The translations under genes were made by a program, and so were the position numbers. 32,455 nucleotides of DNA from Gammaproteobacteria bacterium (GTDB lineage Bacteria > Pseudomonadota > Gammaproteobacteria > Steroidobacterales > Steroidobacteraceae), in assembly GCA_030040235.1 (NCBI GenBank), contig JASHUC010000117.1, positions 1-32,455 on the forward strand, in the 5' to 3' direction. The notes beneath the pieces are model-generated. The model saw only the letters and a program-made list of their open reading frames with translations. It had not been told where the DNA came from and did no database searches. The stretch's first letter is position 1. Each line of letters opens with the position of its first letter. Of the stretch, positions 1 to 7,199 are shown piece after piece.

Positions 1-146
1 TCCACCTCGTACGCTTCGATGAGCGTTGCCAGGACGTCCAGTCGGTCCCCCTTGGGCGTGCCGGTCCCGGCACCCCAGAGCGCTTCGGCCTCCGCCAGCG
101 CCTCCTCGTAATCCTGCTCACTTCGAATTGGCTTTAGGTCTTTCAT
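1..146 (-). CDS. higA: HigA-type antitoxin, N-terminal part (gene runs off the window)
   Basis: The partial reading frame starts at the ATG 146-144 and continues past position 1. The visible 48 residues begin MKDLKPIRSEQDYEEALAEA and include GTPKGDRLDVLATLIEAYE. This is the typical N-terminal region of HigA antitoxins, whose XRE helix-turn-helix would follow outside the window. The start lies 29 bp inside the end of the toxin gene, an overlap usual for toxin-first higBA operons. The known role of the family is to bind and neutralise the HigB mRNA interferase and to repress the operon. The DNA-binding domain is not visible, so the family call rests on the N-terminus and on the partner gene. 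Confidence 0.85.
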   Translation of the reverse strand, partial: MKDLKPIRSEQDYEEALAEAEALWGAGTGTPKGDRLDVLATLIEAYEV

Positions 147-462
147 AGGCTACCGTCTTCACGTCTACGGTGTCGTATGCCGCATGCGTGCCAATCCACT
201 TGATCCATACGATGCGCTTGTCGAAGTCGATCGCGGCGACCAGACGATAATCGTTTCCTTTGATATTGAACACAATGCGATCCGCCGACACGACGCTGGC
301 CGAGCGATACAGCTCCTTCACGGTCGCCATGCGAGTCCACTTGGCCCTGCGGACTTCGTCGAACCATGCATCGACCGCCGACTTGAGCGCTGCATGACCG
401 CGGTGCCCAGATTGCGACTCGACAAACCGCTTGAGGGTGCTCCGGGCGATGATCCTCACCAT
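118..462 (-). CDS. higB: HigB-family mRNA interferase toxin
   Basis: This 114-residue protein has the compact RelE/HigB-fold pattern: MVRIIARSTLKRF at the N-terminus, a central VVSADRIVFNIKGNDYRLVA strand pair, and IDFDKRIVWIKWIGTHAAYD near the C-terminus. HigB toxins cut mRNA on the ribosome; that function is taken from the family, not shown here. The gene overlaps the antitoxin start by 29 bp. No Shine-Dalgarno sequence precedes the ATG at 462, and the best promoter would start transcription almost at that ATG, so a leaderless mRNA is possible. The protein length is normal for the family and the frame is intact. Confidence 0.88.
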   Translation of the reverse strand: MVRIIARSTLKRFVESQSGHRGHAALKSAVDAWFDEVRRAKWTRMATVKELYRSASVVSADRIVFNIKGNDYRLVAAIDFDKRIVWIKWIGTHAAYDTVDVKTVAYERPKANSK

Positions 463-466
463 TCAT

Positions 467-495
467 AGCCTAGCATGTTCCCGTTTTGGGAACAA
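467..495 (-). promoter_or_regulatory. higBA promoter with palindromic operator
   Basis: On the minus strand, TTGTTC (495-490) and TAGGCT (472-467) are separated by 17 bp and resemble a sigma-70 promoter. A perfect inverted repeat, TGTTCCC-GTTTT-GGGAACA (476-494), overlaps the -35 box and fills most of the spacer. This is the arrangement expected for autorepression by a HigA dimer or HigBA complex. The boxes are seen in the sequence; regulation is inferred. Confidence 0.6.
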
Positions 496-711
496 GGTGG
501 ATCTGCAGGGCGCAGCAAGGCGTACGCGGCACCCGCGCGAGAATGGATCAGCTACGACAACGCTGCTTCAATAGCGGCGAAGGCCCGCTACGTCATTGCC
601 AAACATCTGGGCGGCATGATGATGTGGGAGATTGGTGAGGACATGCCGGTGAACAGCCCGCAATCCCTGCTGAGAAGTGCACATCGAGTATTGTTCGAGA
701 CGGATCCTTGA
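475..711 (+). pseudogene. C-terminal fragment of a GH18 chitinase
   Basis: This 78-codon frame reads like the last strand of a glycoside hydrolase family 18 barrel: EWISYDNAASIAAKARYV is followed by LGGMMMWEIGED and SLLRSAHRVL. In GH18 chitinases the YD..SI..K..YV helix and the GG.M.WE...D strand close the barrel. The catalytic DxxDxDxE region and everything upstream are absent. A TAG at 466-468 precedes the frame, and its first codons overlap the higBA operator, so homology probably begins only around position 520. This is best read as a decayed gene remnant next to the tRNA insertion hot spot. It is unlikely to encode a working enzyme. Confidence 0.65.
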
Positions 712-763
712 CAGTCGCAGACTGGCACCAAGTGGATGCTCGCCGAGGATCGACTTTTGACTG

Positions 764-785
764 GCGCCCCCGGCCGGAGTTGAAC
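764..785. repeat. Left attachment site, copy of the tRNA-Arg 3' end
   Basis: This 22-bp segment (begins GCGCCCCCGGCC) is identical to 7430-7451. Immediately to its left, 762-764 read TGG, the complement of a tRNA CCA end. This junction therefore holds the original chromosomal tRNA 3' terminus. Confidence 0.9.
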
Positions 786-808
786 TGAGCGCGTAAGCTG
801 CTGATACT

Positions 809-827
809 CCCCGCAATTCGCGCGGGG
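809..827. terminator. GC-rich hairpin downstream of the LprI-like gene
   Basis: CCCCGC (809-814) and GCGGGG (822-827) form a perfect 6-bp stem around a 7-nt loop, between the element end and the stop of the minus-strand gene at 969. No T-run follows on the minus strand, so this could be a terminator stem or a protein-binding site of the attachment region. Confidence 0.3.
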
Positions 828-838
828 CGATCTGCCCC

Positions 839-858
839 TACCCCATTTGCGTACCCCA
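839..858. repeat. GGGGTA motifs near the left end (candidate integrase arm sites)
   Basis: Two copies of TACCCCA occur at 839-845 and 852-858. The same core, GGGGTA, is repeated several times at the other end of the element next to the integrase gene. Arm-type sites at both ends are expected for tyrosine integrases of this type; the binding function is inferred. Confidence 0.45.
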
Positions 859-968
859 CTGACCGCAGTGTTGGGGCCAAAGCCGCCGGCACTCATGCTG
901 AACGGTCAGCCGTAACAGCCCGCTCTGCGGCAGTCCAAGTGCAACTTTGAGCGAGATTGCCTGCAGTC

Positions 969-2429
969 TCACGGTGCGAGCGGAAAGGTCTGAGCTTCGA
1001 CCGATTTCGCATCGACGTCAAATATCGCGAGGGTGCTCGGGCCAATATGCGGGAATCCAGCCTCCAGTAGCCGATTGCCAACCGTGTCGAGGTTCACGCA
1101 GAAATTGTTGGGTTGTTCAAAACCCAGCAGGCGGGGGATCGGCACGTCCGCATACCGGCGGCCGGTGCGCAGGCCGTATGCTCTCAAGCGATCCGGGGTC
1201 CTATAGATGTGGTGCTGATCGGTTACTGGGATATTGTTAGTACACTGGGTGGCGAGGAGGACATCCCCCACCGCGGTGAACCACGTATAGGTCTCCGTGG
1301 GAAACGCCCACTTCACCTTCTGTCCCTGCAAGTCGACTACGGCCAATCCGCCACACTCATCAGCCACGACTGCGCTATCCCCGTACACCTTCATTGCGCC
1401 CAGATGGCACACGGTGTACCTATTCGCGGGCGGACTCGTCGACGGTGGCACGTCAATAGTAAAGCGCGGTAGAAGATCTTGCCCCACCGCGACTACCTGG
1501 TGGTTGTCGAGCGTCACGACCAAATCTCGCCATAGTTGGGGAGTTGCGTTGGCATGCACCGACGATTGCGCGACCGGCTCCATGGACGGCAAACTGAAGA
1601 TGACCGCCCTGGCACCGTAGCGGTCAAAGGAGTTTACTTCGAGCCCCACGTGTTCCATCACTATTACGTGGTCTCCGTGGATCCTTGCCCACGAAGCCGG
1701 GGAAGACACATTCGTCCGTTTCACGATCTCGCCAGTGGCTCGGTTGAGCAGGACAATGTAGTTCGTAAATATTGGCTGCTGGTCGGCGTCGTAGCGAACA
1801 GGAGCATTGTCGCTGATGATGACGTAGCGGGCATCTCGGTCGAGAAACGCCGCAAACCCCTCCCCCTTGGCAAGCAGACTCTCGTGCCCAGTCGTAGGGT
1901 CAAGGGCCACGACGTCTTCTGTGTTACCCGAGTGGTTCCAGACCGAAAATATGATCTGGTCTTCGGAGACCGCAATTCCCTCCTGGGGCAGGGTGTATCT
2001 ATCGTAAAGGGCAAAGGGTCTTACCGAGCCGCCTGCGGGAGTGCAAGTGGCTGCAGCGCTCGAAGGTCTCCGCAAGTCGTAAGGGGCATAACAAGCGAGA
2101 TCTCTAAGCCTTGCGATTCTGGCGCGCAGCACGTCAGCATAATTTCCGCAGGGTTGGCCATCCAACAGACACCGATTTCGCTTCCTTAGCCAGGAAAGCT
2201 GATCCTGACGAAGAGCCGTCTTATCCTGTACCGTGAAGAGCGCTTCCGCATACGTGGTTGACAGCTCCGCGTCTAATTCGGAAAGTTCTCTATCACCGCA
2301 TATCCTCTTTTCCGCGGGTCTTGCCGCCTTGTTGCAATCATAGGATGCAGCAACCGCGTTGCCGGAAGACGCGAGACACCAACCATACAGCAGCGCAAGG
2401 CACAGACTACATAGAAGGGATTTTGGCAT
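969..2429 (-). CDS. Secreted protein with LprI-like N-terminal domain and propeller-like region
   Basis: The 486-residue protein starts with a signal peptide (about residues 1-28, leucine-rich, ending in AVAA). Residues 29-115 form an LprI/DUF1311-like domain: Cys32, Cys44, Cys87 and Cys94, with AEKRICGDRELSELDAEL and LRQDQLSWLRKRNRC. Some members of that family inhibit lysozymes. The remaining 360 residues show repeated short strands with bulky hydrophobic and Gly-Asp turns, such as GDHVIVMEHVGLEVNSFDRY and YGDSAVVADECGGLAVVDL, suggesting a beta-propeller. It is the only evident cargo gene of the element and reads towards its left end. Its base composition is AT-richer than that of the chromosomal genes. 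The LprI call is fairly firm; the propeller and any protective role are inference. Confidence 0.72.
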   Translation of the reverse strand: MPKSLLCSLCLALLYGWCLASSGNAVAASYDCNKAARPAEKRICGDRELSELDAELSTTYAEALFTVQDKTALRQDQLSWLRKRNRCLLDGQPCGNYADVLRARIARLRDLACYAPYDLRRPSSAAATCTPAGGSVRPFALYDRYTLPQEGIAVSEDQIIFSVWNHSGNTEDVVALDPTTGHESLLAKGEGFAAFLDRDARYVIISDNAPVRYDADQQPIFTNYIVLLNRATGEIVKRTNVSSPASWARIHGDHVIVMEHVGLEVNSFDRYGARAVIFSLPSMEPVAQSSVHANATPQLWRDLVVTLDNHQVVAVGQDLLPRFTIDVPPSTSPPANRYTVCHLGAMKVYGDSAVVADECGGLAVVDLQGQKVKWAFPTETYTWFTAVGDVLLATQCTNNIPVTDQHHIYRTPDRLRAYGLRTGRRYADVPIPRLLGFEQPNNFCVNLDTVGNRLLEAGFPHIGPSTLAIFDVDAKSVEAQTFPLAP

Positions 2430-2973
2430 TCTGCTATCTCACTACGACAACTGTCATAGCTGTGCCCGCAGAGGAGTTGCGCTGCCTCACCGGGCGATCT
2501 GTTATGGCTGCGCCAGGGTCGGCGTCAGGTGAATATACCCGGATCGCTGAACGTCAGCATTGAGGCAGTTGAATAAGCTGGACGACCGTCTCCATTTGGC
2601 CCGGGAGCATCAGTTGCCTGACGCTGCGTCCTTCTAACCCCGATTGTAGCCGCTCGGCTCTGACCAGGTGGACCGACCAGTGGCCGTCTCAGGTTGTCTA
2701 CTCCGCGGCATCGGCCCATTCCCGCAATGTGTTACGCAGCTCGCACTAGCAGATTCTATCGTCCAATCGAAACCACGGCCATCCAGGGGTGAATCCTCTG
2801 GAAATCCCGCGATTTTAACCGTAATTTCCGAGCCACACCTCTCGGGTTTCGCACGATTTCGTCCGAAACTCGAGCCCCGCTTGATCCCGCCGTCCTATAC
2901 AGTCTTGCAGAGGTCACGGCTTTGGACTCGAGGCCAAACAACCGAGCCTGCACATCGATCACCGAGGCAGCCC
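2430..2973. other. Non-coding stretch of the element with an oriT-like inverted repeat
   Basis: No convincing gene is present in these 544 bp. The clearest structure is an inverted repeat with 11-bp arms and one mismatch: CTCGGGTTTCG (2841-2851) and CGAAACTCGAG (2864-2874), with a 12-nt spacer. It lies 100 bp before the excisionase-like and mobilisation genes. Such hairpins are found at relaxase nic sites and at operators. It is a candidate origin of transfer, but no recognised nic sequence was identified. Confidence 0.4.
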
Positions 2974-3288
2974 ATGAAAGAGCGCGCGCTGTACTCCATT
3001 GAGGAAGCCCGGAAGCTGCTGGGCGGAATCTCCCGAAATACCATCTACGGACTCCTTCGTACCGGTGCACTTCCGAGCGTAGTGCTCGGCTGCCGAAGGT
3101 TCATCTCATCAGAAGCCATCCGCGAGTTCGTGCAGACCTCGACGACTCGCGTGAGTCCTTCGGATGCTGCCTTGCGAGTAAGAGCGCTCGGCAACAGGTT
3201 CGCGCAGCTGCCAGCACCTGAGGCCGCACCGAAGTGTGCTGCAGAACGCGGACAGCTCGCCATCCTGCCCTCACTTCGAAAACGTTGA
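2974..3288 (+). CDS. AlpA/excisionase-like helix-turn-helix protein
   Basis: This 104-residue protein starts at ATG 2974, preceded by GAGG at 2964-2967. Residues 6-50 (YSIEEARKLLGG, then RNTIYGLLRTGALPSVVLG and RRFISSEAI) match the excisionase/MerR-type HTH: a first helix opening with S.EEA, a recognition helix with TIY.L...G.LP, and a short wing. Proteins of this family act as recombination directionality factors or as activators of integrase genes on tRNA-borne islands. The tail beyond residue 65 has no recognised domain. It lies directly before the mobilisation genes on the same strand. A longer upstream reading is possible, but it lacks a ribosome site and family similarity. Confidence 0.75.
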   Translation: MKERALYSIEEARKLLGGISRNTIYGLLRTGALPSVVLGCRRFISSEAIREFVQTSTTRVSPSDAALRVRALGNRFAQLPAPEAAPKCAAERGQLAILPSLRKR

Positions 3289-3305
3289 GAGCCGCGGACG
3301 ACTCC

Positions 3306-3860
3306 GTGAACGACGCCGGCAGATCCTCGCACGTCCCGTCCATCACGGCACGGCCGAGCATCGCGGAGAAGCGTTCCTTTGCCGAGCTCGCAGCCAAACG
3401 AGGCATGTCGGAATCGGAGCTCGCGCTGATCGCCATCCGGCATCTGCTCGCTTCCGAAGGGGAGTCGCTACCCCCATGTTCCGAACTCGTGAGGGCGCCG
3501 GCAACAGACCGCATCACCATCCGGCTTCGACCGGGCGATGCCCGGATCATCACCGAGCGTGCCGCCCGCCGGGGAATGAAGGCCTCCACGTATCTTGCGG
3601 CTTTGGTACGGGCTCATACGGCCAGGAACCCTCCCCTCGCCGCCCAGGAGCTCGCGATGCTCAAGCAGGCCGTCATGGCCCTTGGTGTGCAGGGGCGGAA
3701 CCTTACGCGTCTAAACGATGCTCTGAGATCCACGGGTTCGGCTCCGCCGGAGCTCGCTGACGATCTCCTTCGCACGCGACGTCTTGTCGCCTTGGTCGAG
3801 GAAAGTGCCCGAGACCTCGCCGTCGCCGCGCTCGAAAGCTGGGAGAGTGGATATGCCTAG
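3306..3860 (+). CDS. mobC: MobC-like relaxosome accessory protein
   Basis: The C-terminal half looks like a MobC-type mobilisation protein. ITIRLRPGDARIITERAARR resembles a ribbon-helix-helix strand and helix, followed by GMKASTYLAALVRAH and a long helix ending VMALGVQGRNLTRLNDAL. MobC proteins bind oriT and help the relaxase nick DNA. The gene overlaps the relaxase start by 8 bp (ATGCCTAG), showing translational coupling. The start is uncertain: GTG 3306 avoids overlap with the preceding gene, while GTG 3234 would add 24 residues and overlap it by 55 bp. The N-terminal part (residues 1-65) contains a second short helical segment, FAELAAKRGMSESELALIAI, of unknown role. Confidence 0.7.
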   Translation: MNDAGRSSHVPSITARPSIAEKRSFAELAAKRGMSESELALIAIRHLLASEGESLPPCSELVRAPATDRITIRLRPGDARIITERAARRGMKASTYLAALVRAHTARNPPLAAQELAMLKQAVMALGVQGRNLTRLNDALRSTGSAPPELADDLLRTRRLVALVEESARDLAVAALESWESGYA

Positions 3861-4881
3861 TCGGCCCTTCCGGATTGCCAGTTCGGGCCCGCCCGCCCTG
3901 GATCTATTCGGTGGCGGCCGATCCGGTCCGCGCGAGGAGCTACGGTTCACACGCTCGCAGATGGAGCTGATCGCCCGGACGGTGCGCCGGACGCCGGAAG
4001 TCATGGTCAAGGTGACCGGAGGCGGTACGACCCTGGGCAAGGTGTCAGCGCATATGCGCTACATCAGCCAGAAGGGAAAGCTCGCCATGTATACCGATGA
4101 AGGCGATGTCATTCACGACCGGGATCGACAGGCTCTCTTGCTGAAAGACTGGCACCTCGAGCTCTCCTCCGGTCAGCACCGGAGCTCGAGAAGTGGAGAT
4201 ATCCCTGGCCGCCCCCGGAAGCTCGTGCACAATATTGTCCTCTCGATGCCGTCGCCGACCCGGCCGGACAAGGTGCTCGCGGCGGCCAAAGTCTTTGCAC
4301 GGGAGAAATTCGGCGTCGCGCACCGATACGCCATGGTCCTTCACACCCATCAAAAACATCCGCACGTGCACCTCGTCGTCCGGGCCGAAGATGCCGAGGG
4401 CCGCCATCTCCACATCCATAAGGCGATGCTGCGCGAATGGCGTCAGGATTTCGCCCGCTTGATGCGGGAGCAAGGGGTGCCCGCGAACGCGACTTCCAGA
4501 GCCTGGCGAGGCCGTGGAAGGGCCAAGAAGAGCGACTACCGATATCGAGCCAATCGCCGGGGTCGCTCACGGGTCTTGGCGAGTGAAGTCAAGGACGTGA
4601 TCAAGGAGCTGCACGCGACCCGAACGATCCACGATCCCGCGCGACACCAGCTCATCGAAAGTCGAAAGGCGCTCATCGCTGGTTGGATGAGAGTGGCGGA
4701 GGCGCTCGATTCTCAGGGTGCGATTGAGCTTGCCGGCGACGTGCGATATTTCGTGAGGCACCTACCGCCTCGCCGAACTGACAAGGAAGAGCTCGCCATC
4801 CGTTACGTCGATCACCTCCGATCGAAGGACGAGAAGCGGGCGCCTCCGTCACCGCAACGAGAACTGGAACTCACGAGGTAA
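3853..4881 (+). CDS. Relaxase/mobilisation nuclease (VirD2-like)
   Basis: The 342-residue protein has the relaxase pattern. A strand-turn VMVKVTGGG is followed by a helix with a candidate catalytic tyrosine (AHMRYISQKG, near residue 75). The metal-binding histidine motif HPHVHLVV (near residue 173) is followed by LHIHKAMLREWRQDFARLMREQG. Relaxases nick oriT, stay covalently bound to the 5' end and are exported with the strand. The C-terminus is basic and has no helicase or primase domain, so this is a minimal relaxase. It is coupled to mobC upstream. No coupling-protein gene accompanies it, implying use of an external type IV system such as the one beginning 2.7 kb to the right. Chosen start: ATG 3853. 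Confidence 0.87.
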   Translation: MPSRPFRIASSGPPALDLFGGGRSGPREELRFTRSQMELIARTVRRTPEVMVKVTGGGTTLGKVSAHMRYISQKGKLAMYTDEGDVIHDRDRQALLLKDWHLELSSGQHRSSRSGDIPGRPRKLVHNIVLSMPSPTRPDKVLAAAKVFAREKFGVAHRYAMVLHTHQKHPHVHLVVRAEDAEGRHLHIHKAMLREWRQDFARLMREQGVPANATSRAWRGRGRAKKSDYRYRANRRGRSRVLASEVKDVIKELHATRTIHDPARHQLIESRKALIAGWMRVAEALDSQGAIELAGDVRYFVRHLPPRRTDKEELAIRYVDHLRSKDEKRAPPSPQRELELTR

Positions 4882-4930
4882 GGCGCCGAAATCCACCGAA
4901 CGACACCGGTACGCGAAACCCCGACCGGTG

Positions 4931-5095
4931 TCAGCGCCGCCGTGCCGTCTTCTTCGACGTTCCGGGGCGACGGCCGCGACTTACGATTCTCTTGCCGCGG
5001 TAGAGATCCGCCTCGGCGATCCACTTCTCAGTGATCTCCGGTGCCTCCTCCGCGTCACGCCAGGTGCGGCGCACGCCTTTTGATTTCGTGCTCAT
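4931..5095 (-). CDS. Small BrnA-like antitoxin fragment
   Basis: This 54-residue basic protein contains EEAPEITEKWIAEADLYRGK and a following R.GRRPG. That segment resembles the N-terminal part of BrnA antitoxins, which precedes their ribbon-helix-helix domain. Here the frame stops right after it, so the DNA-binding domain is missing. The gene starts 5 bp after the stop of the upstream antitoxin gene on the same strand and would be the third gene of that operon. No BrnT toxin is present. It could be a decayed antitoxin or a small functional third component; the sequence cannot decide. Confidence 0.5.
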   Translation of the reverse strand: MSTKSKGVRRTWRDAEEAPEITEKWIAEADLYRGKRIVSRGRRPGTSKKTARRR

Positions 5096-5100
5096 AGAAG

Positions 5101-5439
5101 TCAACCGAACGAGACGGACACCGCGCCCTGCCCTTTCGCGCGGGACGTCGTGCGAACGACGATGTCCACGTCCTGCCCGAGCCGTGTCAGGCAATCCATG
5201 AGCTTGCGCTCGGAGAAACCTCGAAACTGCCCTCTGAGCATCTTCGAGAGCTTCGGCTGCGGGATGCCGAGCACAACCGCGGCCTTGCTTTGCGTCAGAT
5301 CTCGTTCGGCGATCAGTTCAGCAATCTTGGTAACGAGCTGCGCCTTCACGAGCATAGCCTCGGGCGCGCGAAACCCCAGGTCGGCATACACGTTCATGCT
5401 GCCGCGCTCGTATTCCACCTTGCCCTTGCGACCTCTCAT
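5101..5439 (-). CDS. XRE-family antitoxin (HigA2-type)
   Basis: The 112-residue protein contains a helix-turn-helix: LIAERDLTQSKAAVVLGIPQ with PKLSKMLRGQFRGFSERKL, then MDCLTRLGQDVDIVVRT. The last segment is typical of the HTH_37-type antitoxins paired with Gp49/RelE-like toxins. ATG 5439 overlaps the toxin stop as ATGA, so the two genes are translationally coupled, and this start was preferred over the longer frame starting at 5463. The protein is expected to neutralise the toxin and repress the operon. Together with the toxin it may stabilise the mobile element. Confidence 0.85.
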   Translation of the reverse strand: MRGRKGKVEYERGSMNVYADLGFRAPEAMLVKAQLVTKIAELIAERDLTQSKAAVVLGIPQPKLSKMLRGQFRGFSERKLMDCLTRLGQDVDIVVRTTSRAKGQGAVSVSFG

Positions 5440-5837
5440 GGTTTTCTCTCCTGCCTGTCCCACGTCTCCCGCTCTTGCTGCCTCACCAGCTCACCTGCCC
5501 GCTTCAAGCGCTTCTCGATCAGGTCCATATCCGGCTTGGGTGTCGCCGCGCCAGACTTGGATTTCTTCTGGAACACGTGCAGCACAAACACTGCGGCCGC
5601 GAAGCGCACGGTGTATACCGCGCGATACGTGCTCCCGTCTCTCGATTCGATCACCTCGAGCACGCTCGCATCCCCGAACCCACGAAGCACCTTGGTGCTC
5701 TCGTGGCGCTTGCCCGTTTGGGCCATAAAGAGCGCGTAGCCGAAAACATCAACCACCGCCGCCGGCAGCGCGACGAGGTCCTTCTTGCTGCTGCCCATCC
5801 AGATGAGCGGCTTCGGCGGTGCGGATTGCTGTGTCAT
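5436..5837 (-). CDS. RelE/Gp49-like (DUF891) toxin
   Basis: This 133-residue protein matches the phage Gp49-like/HigB2 toxin family. KPLIWMGSSKKDLVALPA opens the domain. VLRGFGDASVLEVIESRDGSTYRAVYTVRF forms the central strands with basic residues. FVLHVFQKKSKSGAATP is the typical C-terminal strand and loop, followed by a charged helix (DLIEKRLKRAGEL). Members act as ribosome-dependent mRNA interferases. The gene lies just downstream of the integrase gene on the same strand (15 bp between them) and is coupled to its antitoxin by ATGA. A role in maintaining the element after excision is plausible and inferred from position. Confidence 0.85.
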   Translation of the reverse strand: MTQQSAPPKPLIWMGSSKKDLVALPAAVVDVFGYALFMAQTGKRHESTKVLRGFGDASVLEVIESRDGSTYRAVYTVRFAAAVFVLHVFQKKSKSGAATPKPDMDLIEKRLKRAGELVRQQERETWDRQERKP

Positions 5838-5852
5838 TATATCTATTTGGGT

Positions 5853-7199
5853 CTAATTGTCGAGGCGTCGTCGCGGCCCGTTAGCGGCTCGCGGCAATGA
5901 CATGCGCTCCCAGCCGGACAGGCTGGTTGCTGGTCGCCCGCGCTCGAAACGCATCATTTTGATCGTATCCGCATCACCGGAGTCCGCCGGCGGCTTCATT
6001 CCAGATGAACGCAGGCCGTCGAGGTAATCTGCCCACGCCTGCATCATCTTGCGTCGGTCTGCAATTCTTTGCGCCTTGTTGTACGTGGCGCGCACCCGGT
6101 TGCGCTCGGCGTGCGCGAGCTGCAGCTCGATCAGGTCCGGATCGAAGCCCTGCTCGTTGAGGCACGTGGAGGCGATCGTGCGGAAGCCGTGCCAGGACAT
6201 CTGCTCGCTCGTGTAGCCCATCCGGCGGAGAGCGGCCGTGATCGCCGCCTCGGACATGGGTCGATCACCGCCGCGCAAGCAGGCGAAGACGTACCTTCCG
6301 CGGTTCGTCACTGGCTGCAGAGCGCGCAGAATGTCAACCGCCTGCGATGCGAGCGGCACGATGTGCTGCTCGCGCATCTTCATGCGGGGTGCCGGGATCC
6401 TCCACTCCGCGCGCTCGAGGTCGAATTCATGCCATTCGGCCTTCCGGAGCTCGCCCGGGCGCACGAAAAGGAGCGCTGAGAGCTTGAATGCCGCCTCGGT
6501 CGAGGGATGCCCCCGATAGTCCCAGATGACCCGCATGAGCTGGGCAATCTCTGCAGGGTCAGTAATCGCTGCACGATTTTTCGAGACGATCGGCGCGAGC
6601 GCTCCGCGGAGATCTCCCGTCGGGTCACGCAGCGCCCTCCCCGTCGCCACGGCGTACCGGAAGACCTGGCCACAGCGCTGCAAGGTTCGGTGGGCGGTCT
6701 CGTTCTTGCCGCGCGCCTCGAGCCGCCGGCAGAGCGCGAGGAGCTCGGGTGCGGTGATCTCGCCGATAGGCCGGCGGCCGATGTAGGGAATGATGAGATC
6801 GTTGAAGGTCCACTCCGCCTTCACGTAGGTCGCGGGCGCAAAGCGCTTGCGCTGCATCTCGAGCCACTCGAGCGCGATGCCGCCGAACGCATCCGAGCGC
6901 GCGAGCTTCTCGATCTTGCGCTTGATGGCAGGGTCTACTTGGTCGGCGAGGAGCCGCCGCGCCTCATCTCGCTTGTCGCGCGCTCGCTTCAGCGACACCT
7001 CGGGATAACGCCCGAGGCTCAGCAGCTTCTCGACGCCCGCATAATGGTACTTGAAGCGCCACAGACGGCCGCCGGAGGTCTCCACCTTGAGGTAGAGCCC
7101 CAATGCGTCGAAAAGCTTATACGGCTTGTCCTGCGGCAAGGCGGCGCGAATACGCGCCTCAGTGAGGCATCGCCCGCCTCTGGGGGTATGTTGGGTCAT
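5853..7199 (-). CDS. int: Tyrosine integrase, P4-like, of the tRNA-Arg element
   Basis: The 448-residue protein begins with a DUF4102-type arm-binding domain (KLFDALGLYLKVETSGGRLW, LSLGRYPEVSLKRARD). It continues with a core-binding domain and a C-terminal catalytic domain. Visible catalytic residues are Arg in FVRPGELRKAEW, His and Arg in SWHGFRTIAST, His in LAHAERN, and the nucleophilic Tyr in VRATYNKA. Such integrases insert elements into tRNA 3' ends. The gene starts about 230 bp from the tRNA, in the canonical orientation. ATG 7199 was chosen; ATG 7289 would add 30 residues that overlap the repeated GGGGTA motifs and fit the family poorly. The intact frame suggests the element can still integrate. 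Confidence 0.92.
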   Translation of the reverse strand: MTQHTPRGGRCLTEARIRAALPQDKPYKLFDALGLYLKVETSGGRLWRFKYHYAGVEKLLSLGRYPEVSLKRARDKRDEARRLLADQVDPAIKRKIEKLARSDAFGGIALEWLEMQRKRFAPATYVKAEWTFNDLIIPYIGRRPIGEITAPELLALCRRLEARGKNETAHRTLQRCGQVFRYAVATGRALRDPTGDLRGALAPIVSKNRAAITDPAEIAQLMRVIWDYRGHPSTEAAFKLSALLFVRPGELRKAEWHEFDLERAEWRIPAPRMKMREQHIVPLASQAVDILRALQPVTNRGRYVFACLRGGDRPMSEAAITAALRRMGYTSEQMSWHGFRTIASTCLNEQGFDPDLIELQLAHAERNRVRATYNKAQRIADRRKMMQAWADYLDGLRSSGMKPPADSGDADTIKMMRFERGRPATSLSGWERMSLPRAANGPRRRLDN

